The notes under the pieces: generated by a model | What the model was told of the DNA's origin: nothing | The model's database searches: none | The model's input: only the letters and a program-made list of their open reading frames with translations | Assembly (NCBI GenBank): GCA_038250235.1 | Contig: JBBSCO010000005.1 | Span: 1-64,000 of the forward strand | Source of the DNA: JAAUTS01 sp038250235 | GTDB taxonomy: Bacteria; Verrucomicrobiota; Verrucomicrobiia; Methylacidiphilales; JAAUTS01 | Length of the DNA stretch: 64,000 nt | Direction of reading: 5' to 3' | Shown here: positions 41,776 through 50,622 of the stretch, in pieces | Position numbering within the stretch: the stretch's first letter is position 1 | Layout: each line of letters opens with the position of its first letter | Made by a program: the position numbers and the translations under genes

Positions 41776-43107
41776 TTAGAATCTCCAGGACAGATCAATC
41801 TGAAGAACATCAGCCGAACTTGTCACATTACCCCCCGCAGGCAGCGCTGCCTGTGTTTTGTCAATATTCATGGCATGGAAGTAAGTTGCACGTGCCTGGA
41901 TGTTGTCAGTGAAGGCATAACCGAAGCTGGCAACAGGGCCGTGGGCATTACCACGTCCGCCATTGAAGTCTGAGTCCTGCAGATTGCGGGTATAGGAATT
42001 GGATTCAACAAAGCGGTATTCCGCCGTGACGTCCCAGGTTCCTTTGTTTCTCGCGCTGCCGTAAGTAACACCAGCATTAAACAACTGATCCTTGGCGGTA
42101 GATGTTCTTTCTGCAGCCAGAAGATTGTTGCGATCCTCACCGGCCAAGTTGATGCCATAGGTTCCGTAGATTTTCAACGGACGGCCAAAGGCATTGAAAT
42201 AGACTTCAGCGGGGAGAAGGAAGAAATAAGAGTCGGTCAGATCCTGACGCAAAGCTCCGGGTCCGTCCTGTACACCAGCATCATCATTCTGGAAGCCTAG
42301 GAACAAGGGTGCGATCTTAAATCCTGTCTTGGAGGCCCACTGATAATCCACTTCGGTCTGCGCACCAAAACCCCAGGCGTCGGCAGGATCTTTTCCACCT
42401 ACAGGTGTTGCATTGTTGACGTTGGAAGTAACAAACTGCAAACCACGAAGGCTAACACTTAGGCCATCCGTTGCCACATTTTTCCAGGAGAGATCCTGGG
42501 AAAAACCTTCTGGATTCATGTCCGAGTCCCAGACAAAACCATTGACGCCATTAACGTAGAAAGGTTGAACCTGTTTACCGGCCGTGAATTTGAGGTTGTC
42601 GATGAAACCCAAAACGTCGGTATTGGCGTAGGTCAAGTAAACGAGACCAATACGCAATTCATCTCCGGTCTTGTCGCCAAAGCCGCCCAAGTTGGTGTTG
42701 GTGCTGGTCGAGTCAGCCTGTGTTTCCGCACGGATACCTGCAGACCAGTTCTGCGCGAAGATATAATCCGCACCGACACGCAGGCGATAACGGTAGCGAT
42801 GATCTTCAGCTTCGTTGGGCTGAGCCGTGTTTTGTGAGCGGGTGCTGTTGTATTCATAACGGAAACGAGCGTCGCCGTAAATTCTGACACCTCTGACCGC
42901 GCTGGAGCCCCAGGTGATCATGCCGCCGGGAGTGGCAGCCAGATCAGCGGTCATATCCGCACGGATTTCTTCACCTTCCTGAGAGCTCAGGACACCTTTT
43001 TTTACAAGGGCGTCGATCAAAGGACCGCCGTCTCCTTGAGCCATCACGGAACCCGTGCTGATAACAGCACAAGCAACCGCCAAGCTCCATTTCATCATTT
43101 TATTCAT
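41776..43107 (-). CDS. Outer-membrane porin, phosphate-selective type (OprO/OprP-like)
   Basis: 443 residues. A GAGGAG site 7 bases before the ATG at 43107 fixes the start, followed by a signal peptide (MKWSLAVACAVISTGSVMAQ). The mature part begins with a helical segment (IDALVKKGVLSSQEGEEIRA) often found at the N-terminus of OprO/OprP-type and S-layer-like porins, then alternating beta strands (YGDARFRYEYN, YRYRLRVGADYIF), ending in a strand with a terminal aromatic residue (VLQIDLSWRF), as required by the BAM machinery. Its place before pstS suggests phosphate uptake across the outer membrane. Confidence 0.88.
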   Translation of the reverse strand: MNKMMKWSLAVACAVISTGSVMAQGDGGPLIDALVKKGVLSSQEGEEIRADMTADLAATPGGMITWGSSAVRGVRIYGDARFRYEYNSTRSQNTAQPNEAEDHRYRYRLRVGADYIFAQNWSAGIRAETQADSTSTNTNLGGFGDKTGDELRIGLVYLTYANTDVLGFIDNLKFTAGKQVQPFYVNGVNGFVWDSDMNPEGFSQDLSWKNVATDGLSVSLRGLQFVTSNVNNATPVGGKDPADAWGFGAQTEVDYQWASKTGFKIAPLFLGFQNDDAGVQDGPGALRQDLTDSYFFLLPAEVYFNAFGRPLKIYGTYGINLAGEDRNNLLAAERTSTAKDQLFNAGVTYGSARNKGTWDVTAEYRFVESNSYTRNLQDSDFNGGRGNAHGPVASFGYAFTDNIQARATYFHAMNIDKTQAALPAGGNVTSSADVLQIDLSWRF

Positions 43108-43420
43108 TTTATTTCTCCTCAATGAGTTTGTTTGTTCTTCGTCGTCCTGCAAAATTCCCACCATCATGGAAATCCTGCCTTTTGGATTTAATGAATGTGA
43201 AATCCTAATGTGTCGATTTGATGGCGAGGAGGTCACTTTGTAGCGTCATTCTACTTATTTTTAAGATCAGAAAATGATTGTAAGCAATTGACTGTTAATG
43301 AGTTAAAATGAGTACGCGCGAATGACGCAAAATCGTTACTCACCCAATTGCAGAATTCCCGTTTTCCCTGACCCTTGTTTTGCCCCGTAGCTTTTAAACT
43401 CGCACGATTCGATCAAAAAG
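43108..43420 (-). promoter_or_regulatory. Divergent control region with possible PhoB repeats
   Basis: 313 bases between the porin and a divergent membrane protein gene. On the minus strand three TCA half-sites lie exactly 10 bases apart at about 43289-43311 (ACTCATTTTA, ACTCATTAAC, AGTCAATTGC). PhoB boxes are direct repeats of CTGTCAT with 11-base spacing, so the match is partial. The 5' untranslated region of the porin is probably long and AT-rich. Confidence 0.35.
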
Positions 43421-45313
43421 TTGCATGATGGCAACGCTTTGAAAAATTGGACGATCCCGCTCTTCTTCGGACTGGTCATGTTTTTTTTTCAGCTGCTGAT
43501 TTATCTGAGCGGTCTCCAGCTCAGCCCTGGGGGGTTGGCGGATACCGATTGCTATATGCGCCTGATCCGGGCCCAGGAGTTGGGGTCAACCCATGCCTGG
43601 TTCGACCAAACAATCGCACGAAGCAATTCCCCGTTCGGCGAAAGCTCCCACTGGGGACGCCTGCTTGATCTCCTTATTCTCGCACTTGCCCTGCCTTTCT
43701 CCCTCTTTTTATCAGAACGCCAGTCCTTGCTTTACTCGGGAATACTGATTTCCCCGCTGCTCCTGGTGCTGTCTGGTTTCGCCGTCGCCTGGTCTGCCCG
43801 TCCTCTCTTGCAGAACAATTCCCGTATCCAGCTTCCCCATCTTCTGCTTCTTTTTTACAGCCAGGCCTCCGTGGTGCTTTTTTTCCAGGCCGGGCGACCT
43901 GACCACCACAGTCTGCTCCTTTTATTGTTTATCATCACCCTGGGCTTCCTCTTCCGTCTATTGGCCGAGGGCGGATTGAACGGGTTCACTGCCATAACCT
44001 GTGCTTTGGTTCAAGCTCTGGCTTTTTCCGTCAGCCTGGAGTCTGTCACCGTGATTCTTCTAACCCTCACATTGCTGGCTCTGGCTTGGATCCAGGGTTC
44101 ACTCCGGCCTATGACCGGCCTGCTTTTCAGCGGGGCTTTGACACTTGGCAGTCTGGTATTTTTTCTGCTGGAACAGGGCTGGAGCCGGGTAGGAACGGTT
44201 GAGCTGGACCGCATGTCCCTGCCCCACCTGTTAGCCCTGGCTCTCGCTACAGGTTATTGGTTGCTGGCGGAGGCAGTGGAACGCTTTCAGGCCTCTGACA
44301 TCCCACCCAAACGAGCCGTTCTCCGCATGGCCATAAAATCCGTTTTTACCTGCCTGTATGGCATTCTAAGCGGATTTCTTCTTTTCCGGCTTTTCCCGGA
44401 ACTTCTCCGGGGCCCTTATGGGCAAATGGAGCCACGTCTGAACAGTCTCTGGCTGAAACAGGTCTTGGAAGTGCAACCTCTCTGGCAGACGGAGCCCGGC
44501 GGATGGGCAAGTGTCTTCATCTGGTTCATTCCCGGATTCCTTGTCCTTGCTGCCCTCCTCTATGTTGCGTGGAGAAAAAAACTTCGCCCCCTTTATCTTG
44601 ATCGTTACGTGACCGGGCCCTGGCTGGCAGTTGCCTTGGCTTCGCTCTTCTTCACCTTCCTCACCTTCTACCAGATCCGATGGGTGTCCTACGCCCAGAC
44701 AGCCTTGATCTTCGCCCTGGCGGCTGTCTTGGGGGAGTTATTGGAAGCCTTGGAAAAAAAACTTTCGCCCGTTGCGTTCCGCCGCTCACGCCTGGCCATT
44801 CTGTTTTTCTTCTGCGCAGGATACGTTCCCATCACAGCCATCAGCCTGGGCCCGAAAATCCTTTCCTCAAAAAAGGTGGAAAATACGGCCATCTCTATCG
44901 AAAAAAGCGGCACCCTGCGCTCCGTAACCGGATGGATGAATCAAAACCCTGAATTTTCCAAGAGGGAACGAATCCTGGCGCATCTCGACAGTGGGCCTGA
45001 ACTGCTTTACAGAACCCCCCATGAGGTCATCGCCACCCCCTACCATAGAAACGGCAGCGGCATTCTTTTTCTGTATGACCTCATGAACGAAAGTTCAGAC
45101 GAGAAGGTTTTGCTGAAACTGCGGGAACGCGGAATCACCCTGATTCTGCTCAAACCGGAATCCTCCGAAAAAGCGTTCCTGAACCAGTCGGGCTTGGTTG
45201 GAACCTTCTACCAAAGGCTGGTTGAAGGCCGCTGCCCGGCCTTCCTCAAACCCCTCGACATTCCAGCCCCTGATGGCAACGGCTTCCGTCTCTACCGTGT
45301 ATTGCGCGAGTAA
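43421..45313 (+). CDS. GT-C-like multi-pass membrane protein
   Basis: 630 residues with roughly twelve helices and a soluble C-terminal part. The first loop reads LADTDCYMRLIRAQELG then SPFGESSHWGRLLDLLIL, and a later loop GRPDHHSLLLLLF: acidic residues after helix 1 and a DHH motif are features of GT-C glycosyltransferases and STT3/PglB-like proteins acting on lipid-linked sugars. Start is TTG at 43421 in the open frame, or a TTG at 43439; I see no ribosome site for either. Substrate unknown. It faces the porin gene on the other side of the shared control region. Confidence 0.7.
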   Translation: MHDGNALKNWTIPLFFGLVMFFFQLLIYLSGLQLSPGGLADTDCYMRLIRAQELGSTHAWFDQTIARSNSPFGESSHWGRLLDLLILALALPFSLFLSERQSLLYSGILISPLLLVLSGFAVAWSARPLLQNNSRIQLPHLLLLFYSQASVVLFFQAGRPDHHSLLLLLFIITLGFLFRLLAEGGLNGFTAITCALVQALAFSVSLESVTVILLTLTLLALAWIQGSLRPMTGLLFSGALTLGSLVFFLLEQGWSRVGTVELDRMSLPHLLALALATGYWLLAEAVERFQASDIPPKRAVLRMAIKSVFTCLYGILSGFLLFRLFPELLRGPYGQMEPRLNSLWLKQVLEVQPLWQTEPGGWASVFIWFIPGFLVLAALLYVAWRKKLRPLYLDRYVTGPWLAVALASLFFTFLTFYQIRWVSYAQTALIFALAAVLGELLEALEKKLSPVAFRRSRLAILFFFCAGYVPITAISLGPKILSSKKVENTAISIEKSGTLRSVTGWMNQNPEFSKRERILAHLDSGPELLYRTPHEVIATPYHRNGSGILFLYDLMNESSDEKVLLKLRERGITLILLKPESSEKAFLNQSGLVGTFYQRLVEGRCPAFLKPLDIPAPDGNGFRLYRVLRE

Positions 45314-45330
45314 TCACCGACCGTATTAAC

Positions 45331-45879
45331 CTATCCGGCTTTTTCTTCCGAAGCCACTTCCGGCATTTCACCTACTGGCAGGGAGACGGTGAAAATCCGG
45401 CTGTTCTGGCGGTTCAATTCCCCACGTAGAAGATCCAAGTCGGCCAATTTGAACTCCACTTCTGGAACAATGAAGGTCTCCTGGGTTCCCATATGTTCAT
45501 AGAGCACGTACTTCTGCCCATCGCGGGCGTAACGTTCGCGGGCTTTGAGGATACGCTTCCGTTCCAGCAGCAGGGCCAGAAGAAAACAGACCTTGGCATC
45601 CGCCTGGTTGGGCGCCGCCAGCAGCCGTCTCAGTTCGGATTCCGCATCTTCTTTCCCGACAGCTTCCTGGGCGGCAGGTGGCGAAGCCTTGAATTGGGAT
45701 TTCCAGAAAGACAGTTCCTCGGGCGAATGCTGGAACTCCGGCCAGGCTTCCCCGGACAAATCCAGCCGGACAATCCCCTCCACCGTATCATTCAGTACCG
45801 TGTAAAAAAGTTCCTCGTCCCGGAACGGGTGTCCGGTCTGCTGGCAGACTTCTGAGCGTGACTTAATGTTCCATTCCAT
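45331..45879 (-). CDS. Conserved hypothetical protein with CxxTG motif
   Basis: 182 residues, soluble. It begins with CQQTGHPFRDEELFYTVL and then VRLDLSGEAW and FWKSQFKASPP, followed by an acidic linker, a helical block (DAKVCFLLALLLERKRILKA) and TFIVPEVEFKLADL. I have the impression of similar short proteins in Planctomycetes and Verrucomicrobia, where a CxxTG...GE.yys motif opens the chain, but I cannot name a family. It converges on the GT-C gene and diverges from the next. Confidence 0.65.
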   Translation of the reverse strand: MEWNIKSRSEVCQQTGHPFRDEELFYTVLNDTVEGIVRLDLSGEAWPEFQHSPEELSFWKSQFKASPPAAQEAVGKEDAESELRRLLAAPNQADAKVCFLLALLLERKRILKARERYARDGQKYVLYEHMGTQETFIVPEVEFKLADLDLLRGELNRQNSRIFTVSLPVGEMPEVASEEKAG

Positions 45880-45992
45880 GGGGCTAACCTAAAACCGCTC
45901 TTTCCCACGTCAACTGCGGTTTTATCCACACAACGGAACCAAGGGGACTGAAATAGCTTTCCACTTAAATCATAAAACTTAAAACTTGTAGG

Positions 45993-47237
45993 ATGTCCTG
46001 GTTCCGGAGAATCACCCTTGTCCTGAGTATGTCCAGTCTTCTGGTGTTCGGCCTGGCTCTGGGCATGAATTGGATCCAGGGACCAGGACTCGAAAATCTG
46101 GCTGGCGAAGTGAAATCCTCCGATCTGTTCCAGCATTACGGTGCCGGTGTTTTTGTTGAAAACGGGCAAGCTGTAGATTTGTATCAGGGAGGAAAACTCG
46201 GAATCTGGATCCGCCACCAGCACAAACCCGGCACGGACTTCAACAGTTCCAGCTTCAATTACGTCTACCCGCCATTCCTCGCCTGGACCGCTTCCCATCT
46301 CGTTTTCACGGGCTATCCGGCCTTTGCCCTGATTTGGCTGGGATTAAGCGTTTTGTTTTATCTGATCTGCATCAGCCAACTCGGGACTTTTTGGGGCCGG
46401 CGGGAAATGCTTTTCCCTTCTCTTCTATTGCTGGGGCTGCCATCCCTACATTACAGCCTCATCCTTGGGCAGAACTCATGCCTAAGCTTCTTGATCATCT
46501 GCTCATCCGCCCTGCTGCTCCATCGCCAAAGGACAATCGCAGCCGGACTGGTGCTCTCCTGCCTGTTTTACAAACCACAGTTTCTGCCCCTGCTCGCAGG
46601 CTTCATGTTTATCCAGGGACATTTCCGCTTTGTTTTGGCTGCTGCGGCTGGTTCCCTGTTCTGGCTGATAACCGGGCTTCTTGTCTGTGGACCCGCCAGC
46701 TATGGAGACTGGCTGCAGGTTCTGCAAAACCTAAGCAGCGGCGGACAACTTCAATTTGCCGAATTGAACCAGACCGTTAAAATGTTCGTGCTCAACCTTC
46801 TCGGCCAGTCGGCACACCCCGGAAAAATTACCGGGCCACTAACCACCTTCCTGGGCCTGGGTCTTCTTGGACTGGCAGCTTTCAGTGTCCGTCTGGCCCG
46901 GCCCGGGAAAAAATGGAGTGCCGCCCATTCGCTGCTTCTGGCCTCGGCCGTGATGACCGTCACTTCTCCCTACTTGATGCATTACGACCTGCTCCTGGCG
47001 GCCGGGTGGTGGTGTCTCTGCCTCTTGGAAAACGAGAATCAGGGGTGGCAAAACAAGGCCCTAGCCGCCACATTTTGGATGGTCAGTCTTTTTAGCATCA
47101 ACACCGCCAATTGGCCCGCCCCGGCCACAGCACCGATCATGCTGCTCTATCTCTTTTTCACCATGCGGAATGCCTTGGTGCCTTCCGTCAGGGATTCAGA
47201 CGGAAAATCTCGTAATTCAGTACCTGTGCCAACGTGA
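45993..47237 (+). CDS. GT87-family membrane glycosyltransferase
   Basis: 414 residues with about ten helices. After helix 1 comes SSDLFQHYGAGVFVENGQ, VDLYQG, then FNYVYPPFLAW, the layout of DUF2029/GT87 polyprenol-phosphate-mannose-type transferases, where the Asp in SSDLFQHY is the expected catalytic base; LGQNSCLSFLI and CLFYKPQFLPLLAGF follow. Acceptor unknown. The last 50 bases overlap the 3' end of tspO on the other strand. Confidence 0.85.
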   Translation: MSWFRRITLVLSMSSLLVFGLALGMNWIQGPGLENLAGEVKSSDLFQHYGAGVFVENGQAVDLYQGGKLGIWIRHQHKPGTDFNSSSFNYVYPPFLAWTASHLVFTGYPAFALIWLGLSVLFYLICISQLGTFWGRREMLFPSLLLLGLPSLHYSLILGQNSCLSFLIICSSALLLHRQRTIAAGLVLSCLFYKPQFLPLLAGFMFIQGHFRFVLAAAAGSLFWLITGLLVCGPASYGDWLQVLQNLSSGGQLQFAELNQTVKMFVLNLLGQSAHPGKITGPLTTFLGLGLLGLAAFSVRLARPGKKWSAAHSLLLASAVMTVTSPYLMHYDLLLAAGWWCLCLLENENQGWQNKALAATFWMVSLFSINTANWPAPATAPIMLLYLFFTMRNALVPSVRDSDGKSRNSVPVPT

Positions 47238-47679
47238 CCCAGAGAAGATAGGGAAGCATCAGGATGGCGGACAGGGGTCTGACTGTCAGGAAGAGAAAAA
47301 TCGTCACCACAACCCAAAACCAAAGAAAGCCAATCCAGAAAAAAGCCAGATCGGGACGCTGCCATCCAAAAAAAATCCAGGACCATGCTGCATTGACGGT
47401 CAGATGTAAGAGGAAAACCGCCATGGGAATGCGGACCGGGCGCCTGTTCCTTTCCTTCCAGACCAGCCAGGCCGCAACCGCCATCATGAGGTAAAGGAGC
47501 GTCCAAACAGGTCCGAAAATCGCCCCGGGCGGTGTCCAAGACGGCTTGCGCAGGGCCACATACCATGTATCCACGGAGGTGGCCGTGGCCAGACCCCCCA
47601 ACACGCCCGTAAGCAGGCAGAGAAGAATGAGCGAAAACAATATAGGAAGTTCGCGGGGAAAACGTGGCATCCAGCGCAC
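47188..47679 (-). CDS. tspO: TspO/MBR family protein
   Basis: 163 residues and five membrane helices: TWYVALRKPSWTPPGAIFGP, VWTLLYLMMAVAAWLVW, then NAAWSWIFFGWQRPDLAFF and a terminal LNYEIFRLNP. TspO binds porphyrins, cholesterol in animals, and responds to oxygen and light in some bacteria. Trp and Pro of the WTPP loop are present. It is alone on its strand, with a 36-base gap to the pseudopilin gene. Confidence 0.95.
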   Translation of the reverse strand: MRWMPRFPRELPILFSLILLCLLTGVLGGLATATSVDTWYVALRKPSWTPPGAIFGPVWTLLYLMMAVAAWLVWKERNRRPVRIPMAVFLLHLTVNAAWSWIFFGWQRPDLAFFWIGFLWFWVVVTIFLFLTVRPLSAILMLPYLLWVTLAQVLNYEIFRLNP

Positions 47680-47715
47680 GCTAGATCCAAAATAAGCAGG
47701 TGGAAACGTATTGTT

Positions 47716-48276
47716 TCAATATGTCCTTACATGGCCATCCGCATAAACCGCATTTTGACGCCCCCGGTGGACGGGATCGACATCAATCATCAGACGGAAA
47801 CGGGAGGGACTGACTTTTCTCACCCCGCGTCGTCCATAAAACATTGGAGCCAGAACGGATTCACCATCCAGCATTGGCCTCCATTCATAACTGCTGCCCA
47901 TGGATTTAAAGCGGTTATTCCGTCCGATGTCCGCGCTGCATTTCAGGAAAGATTCCGTGATGCCATAATCCTTCAGGGCTTCAAGCAGCGTGACGGGTTC
48001 AGCACCTTCCGGAAGATTCTCGGCCGTGTAAACAGGGTTCTGCGGATCATTTTCAATATACGGATACTGCCCCTCATTATCATGCGAAGCCATTTCCGCC
48101 GCCAGTCCGAGTTGTCGGAGATTGGAACCGCAGGCCGCGCTGCGTGCTTTCTCCATGACTCGTTGATAGGCAGGGGCCGCCAACTGGACCAGCAAGGCCA
48201 CGATCACCACCACACAAAGCAATTCAATCAGGGTAAATCCGGACAGCGCCGGGCGTCTGAACTGTTTTCTTTTCAA
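47716..48276 (-). CDS. Type II-like pseudopilin of the PVC type
   Basis: 186 residues starting with the type IV prepilin signal: a basic leader RPALS, cleavage before F in GFTLIELLCVVVIVALLVQL. Then come MEKARSAACGSNLRQLGLA and at the end HRGRQNAVYADGHVRTY. The H-(about 9)-DGHV ending is a signature seen in hundreds of paralogues in Planctomycetes and Verrucomicrobia. These may be minor pilins or secretion pseudopilins. It overlaps the stop of the STN-like gene by 4 bases. Confidence 0.92.
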   Translation of the reverse strand: MKRKQFRRPALSGFTLIELLCVVVIVALLVQLAAPAYQRVMEKARSAACGSNLRQLGLAAEMASHDNEGQYPYIENDPQNPVYTAENLPEGAEPVTLLEALKDYGITESFLKCSADIGRNNRFKSMGSSYEWRPMLDGESVLAPMFYGRRGVRKVSPSRFRLMIDVDPVHRGRQNAVYADGHVRTY

Positions 48277-49298
48277 TTGGACCCTTTGATTTGTTTTTTA
48301 CGTTCGGCATAACTTTTGTAACGGTCACGTCGTTTCTCTGGACTGCTGCGACCATCTCTCCGTTCCGCCCTCTCTTCCATCCGCTCTTGAAATGCAGGAT
48401 CTTCCATTATCACTTGCACCTTGGCACGCCTCTCTTCGGGACTAAGCTTCTCCATTTCCTGCCATTGGTTTTTTTGTTGAACCCAGTTTTTTTCGGCTTC
48501 AACACGCTCAGACTCAGGCAGGGATGCCATCCGCAGGGCAAGACGCTTTTCGACCACGTCCTGGTTTTGACGTTCCCATTGCCCGTTTCCCCCGGATTGA
48601 GGGCGTTCTCCCTGGCCGGGCCCGCCTCCGAAAGCCGGATTGCGCTCCCTTTGATGGAGATACAAAAAGGCATAATTCCGAGCTTTGGCCGAATCCGCCA
48701 CCTGGGCTACGGCTTTGCCGAGAAGCTTTTTTTTCGGCAACTCTCCGATGGCCGGATTCCAGTCCAGAGGAATGGCATAACCGGCATCAGATCCTTCAGC
48801 CAATCCTCCCAGCACCCCCACCATATCTTTTTTTCCGGCCAAAGCCTCCTTGACCCATGTTAGTCGGGCTACATCGGGAAGATGCTCACCTATCACCCAT
48901 TCGGCAGGCCCCTGCAGGGGACGATAAAATGTTTTGACCCCTTCCCTGCCTGATCCTGCCTCCAAAGCCCCCAAAACCTGTGACAAACCCGCTTTATCCG
49001 GAGCCAAAACATAGTAAGGCATCCAACGGGCATCCAATTCGGTGGCCAAAACCTCCATCGCCTCCGCCAAGGGAACCGATTGCACATCCATGGTCACCAA
49101 AGTATTCGGATCAATATTGCTGTGAACCGGGATCCCCCCTTTTTTCTTGAGCTGGTCCATGATGACAGACAGAGGCACCTGTTTCTCCCGAATAGTGATG
49201 CCTCCGTCGTAAAAGAACAGGCGATGGCCTGCAAAGGCAACCACAAGGAAAAGGGCTGCGCCTATCAATACTGTTTGGCGGGAAAAACTCAGGTTCAT
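48273..49298 (-). CDS. Membrane-anchored protein with STN-like domain
   Basis: 341 residues: one N-terminal helix (VLIGAALFLVVAFAGHRLFF) followed by a secretin/TonB short domain (ITIREKQVPLSVIMDQLKKK, NTLVTMDVQSVPLAEAMEVL), a mixed middle part, a Gly-rich linker (NPAFGGGPGQGERPQSGGNG) and a long charged helix ending in RRDRYKSYAERKKQ. The STN domain occurs in secretins and TonB receptors, but the barrel is missing. It is translationally coupled to the pseudopilin, so the two may work together in a small pilus or secretion device. Confidence 0.75.
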   Translation of the reverse strand: MNLSFSRQTVLIGAALFLVVAFAGHRLFFYDGGITIREKQVPLSVIMDQLKKKGGIPVHSNIDPNTLVTMDVQSVPLAEAMEVLATELDARWMPYYVLAPDKAGLSQVLGALEAGSGREGVKTFYRPLQGPAEWVIGEHLPDVARLTWVKEALAGKKDMVGVLGGLAEGSDAGYAIPLDWNPAIGELPKKKLLGKAVAQVADSAKARNYAFLYLHQRERNPAFGGGPGQGERPQSGGNGQWERQNQDVVEKRLALRMASLPESERVEAEKNWVQQKNQWQEMEKLSPEERRAKVQVIMEDPAFQERMEERAERRDGRSSPEKRRDRYKSYAERKKQIKGSN

Positions 49299-49391
49299 CC
49301 TTGTTAAACCTCAATGGAATCAAAAAGTTGCACAAATAATCCGGGAACAGGCGCTCTTGTCTTTCCTGCCCGCTTAAGCTATCTTTCACCA

Positions 49392-49862
49392 GTGAAGTCG
49401 GCCATTCTCCTCGCCCTTTTAATCCCGTTTTGCCATGCCCACGCCCAAATCCTTTCCTTTGACCCGGAACGCCTTGTCTCGCTCGAGTTGATCAACCAGG
49501 AAATCGTCTCGGGACGGATCATTGATGCAGATGCAGGACATCTGCATCTGGTGGGGGCCAGGGTCAACCGTCTCATCCCTTTCAACATCCTCACAGAACG
49601 CTCGCGGAAAGAACTTCAGTTGGTATCCGCACCGGGACAACCCGGTAAAAGCAGCTCCAGCGGAGAATTCCAGGGACTGAACAGCACCCGCACACTGCTC
49701 AAAGACAGCCAACAGACCCTGACTTCATCGCGGCGTGTTCCTGTTCCCGCGCACAATCCATACACGGTATCCTACCCGTTTTACCATCCCTCTTTTTTTT
49801 ACAGGCCCAGCAGTATCATCAGATCCAGCGGATTCTCCGCCCATATTCAGATCAACTTCTGA
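49392..49862 (+). CDS. Exported protein of unknown function
   Basis: About 156 residues, starting at GTG: a signal peptide (VKSAILLALLIPFCHAHA, cleaved before QILSF), a small beta segment (LVSLELINQEIVSGRIIDAD, GHLHLVGARVNRLIPFN), then a low-complexity tail rich in Ser, Pro, Tyr and Phe (YTVSYPFYHPSFFYRPS). The beta segment resembles Sm-like or SH3-like small barrels in other exported proteins, but I cannot name it. It diverges from the STN-like gene. Confidence 0.6.
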   Translation: MKSAILLALLIPFCHAHAQILSFDPERLVSLELINQEIVSGRIIDADAGHLHLVGARVNRLIPFNILTERSRKELQLVSAPGQPGKSSSSGEFQGLNSTRTLLKDSQQTLTSSRRVPVPAHNPYTVSYPFYHPSFFYRPSSIIRSSGFSAHIQINF

Positions 49863-49884
49863 TCAGGCCTTTCGGTTGCAAAAC

Positions 49885-50622
49885 ATGACACGGCCGTTAA
49901 TCAGTTTCGTCCTGCCCGCCTATAACGAGGTGGATCATCTGCCCGCCACCCTTGCAGCCTTACGCCAGGCCTTGGCCCCCTTCCCCGATTGCCCCTATGA
50001 AATCATCGTCTGCGACAACAATTCCACAGATGAAACCGCAGCCTTGGCCCGCTCTCTGGGAGCAATCGTGGTTTTTGAGCCTCACAACCAAATTGCCAAA
50101 GCCCGCAACACCGGAGCAAGCCAGGCCCAGGGGGAATGGATCTGTTTTGTCGATGCCGACACGCTCGTTCCTCCAGAGTTGGGTATCCGCCTGATCGAGG
50201 TTCTGCAGCAACCGGATACAGGTGCCGGAGGAACCCTGATCCGTTTCGATCTCGCTCAACAGCCTTTTTTCCCGGGCCTGGTCGTCAAAACATGGAATAC
50301 CATCTCGGCCCTTTTCCGGCTGGCAGCCGGATCTTTCCTTTTCTGTCGGAGGGGAGCCTGGGAGGAAACAGGAGGTTTCAACGAGGAATACTATGCAGCG
50401 GAAGAGCTGTTTTTCTCCCGGGCCATTAAACAATGGTGCAGAAAGAAAAAATTAAAATTCCGCATCATTACTGATTGTTCCGTGCTGACTTCAGCCCGCA
50501 AGCTTCACTGGAACTCCCAGTTCAAACTTTTCTTCATTATGCTGAGCCTTTTGCGTCCCGGGGCTTTGAAAAGCAAGGAAGGTTGTTCGTTTTGGTATCA
50601 GCGCCCGGCCAGCAAATCCTGA
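49885..50622 (+). CDS. GT2-family glycosyltransferase
   Basis: 245 residues in the GT-A fold: LISFVLPAYNEVDHLPATLA, EIIVCDNNSTDETAALAR, KARNTGASQAQGEWICFVDA then DTLVPPE with the DxD metal motif, and FNEEYYAAEELFFSRAIK. No membrane helix pair, so it is soluble or peripheral. Frame extends 50 codons upstream into the previous gene; the ATG at 49885 gives the family start. The acceptor is unknown. Its stop adjoins the end of ccsA on the opposite strand. Confidence 0.92.
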   Translation: MTRPLISFVLPAYNEVDHLPATLAALRQALAPFPDCPYEIIVCDNNSTDETAALARSLGAIVVFEPHNQIAKARNTGASQAQGEWICFVDADTLVPPELGIRLIEVLQQPDTGAGGTLIRFDLAQQPFFPGLVVKTWNTISALFRLAAGSFLFCRRGAWEETGGFNEEYYAAEELFFSRAIKQWCRKKKLKFRIITDCSVLTSARKLHWNSQFKLFFIMLSLLRPGALKSKEGCSFWYQRPASKS

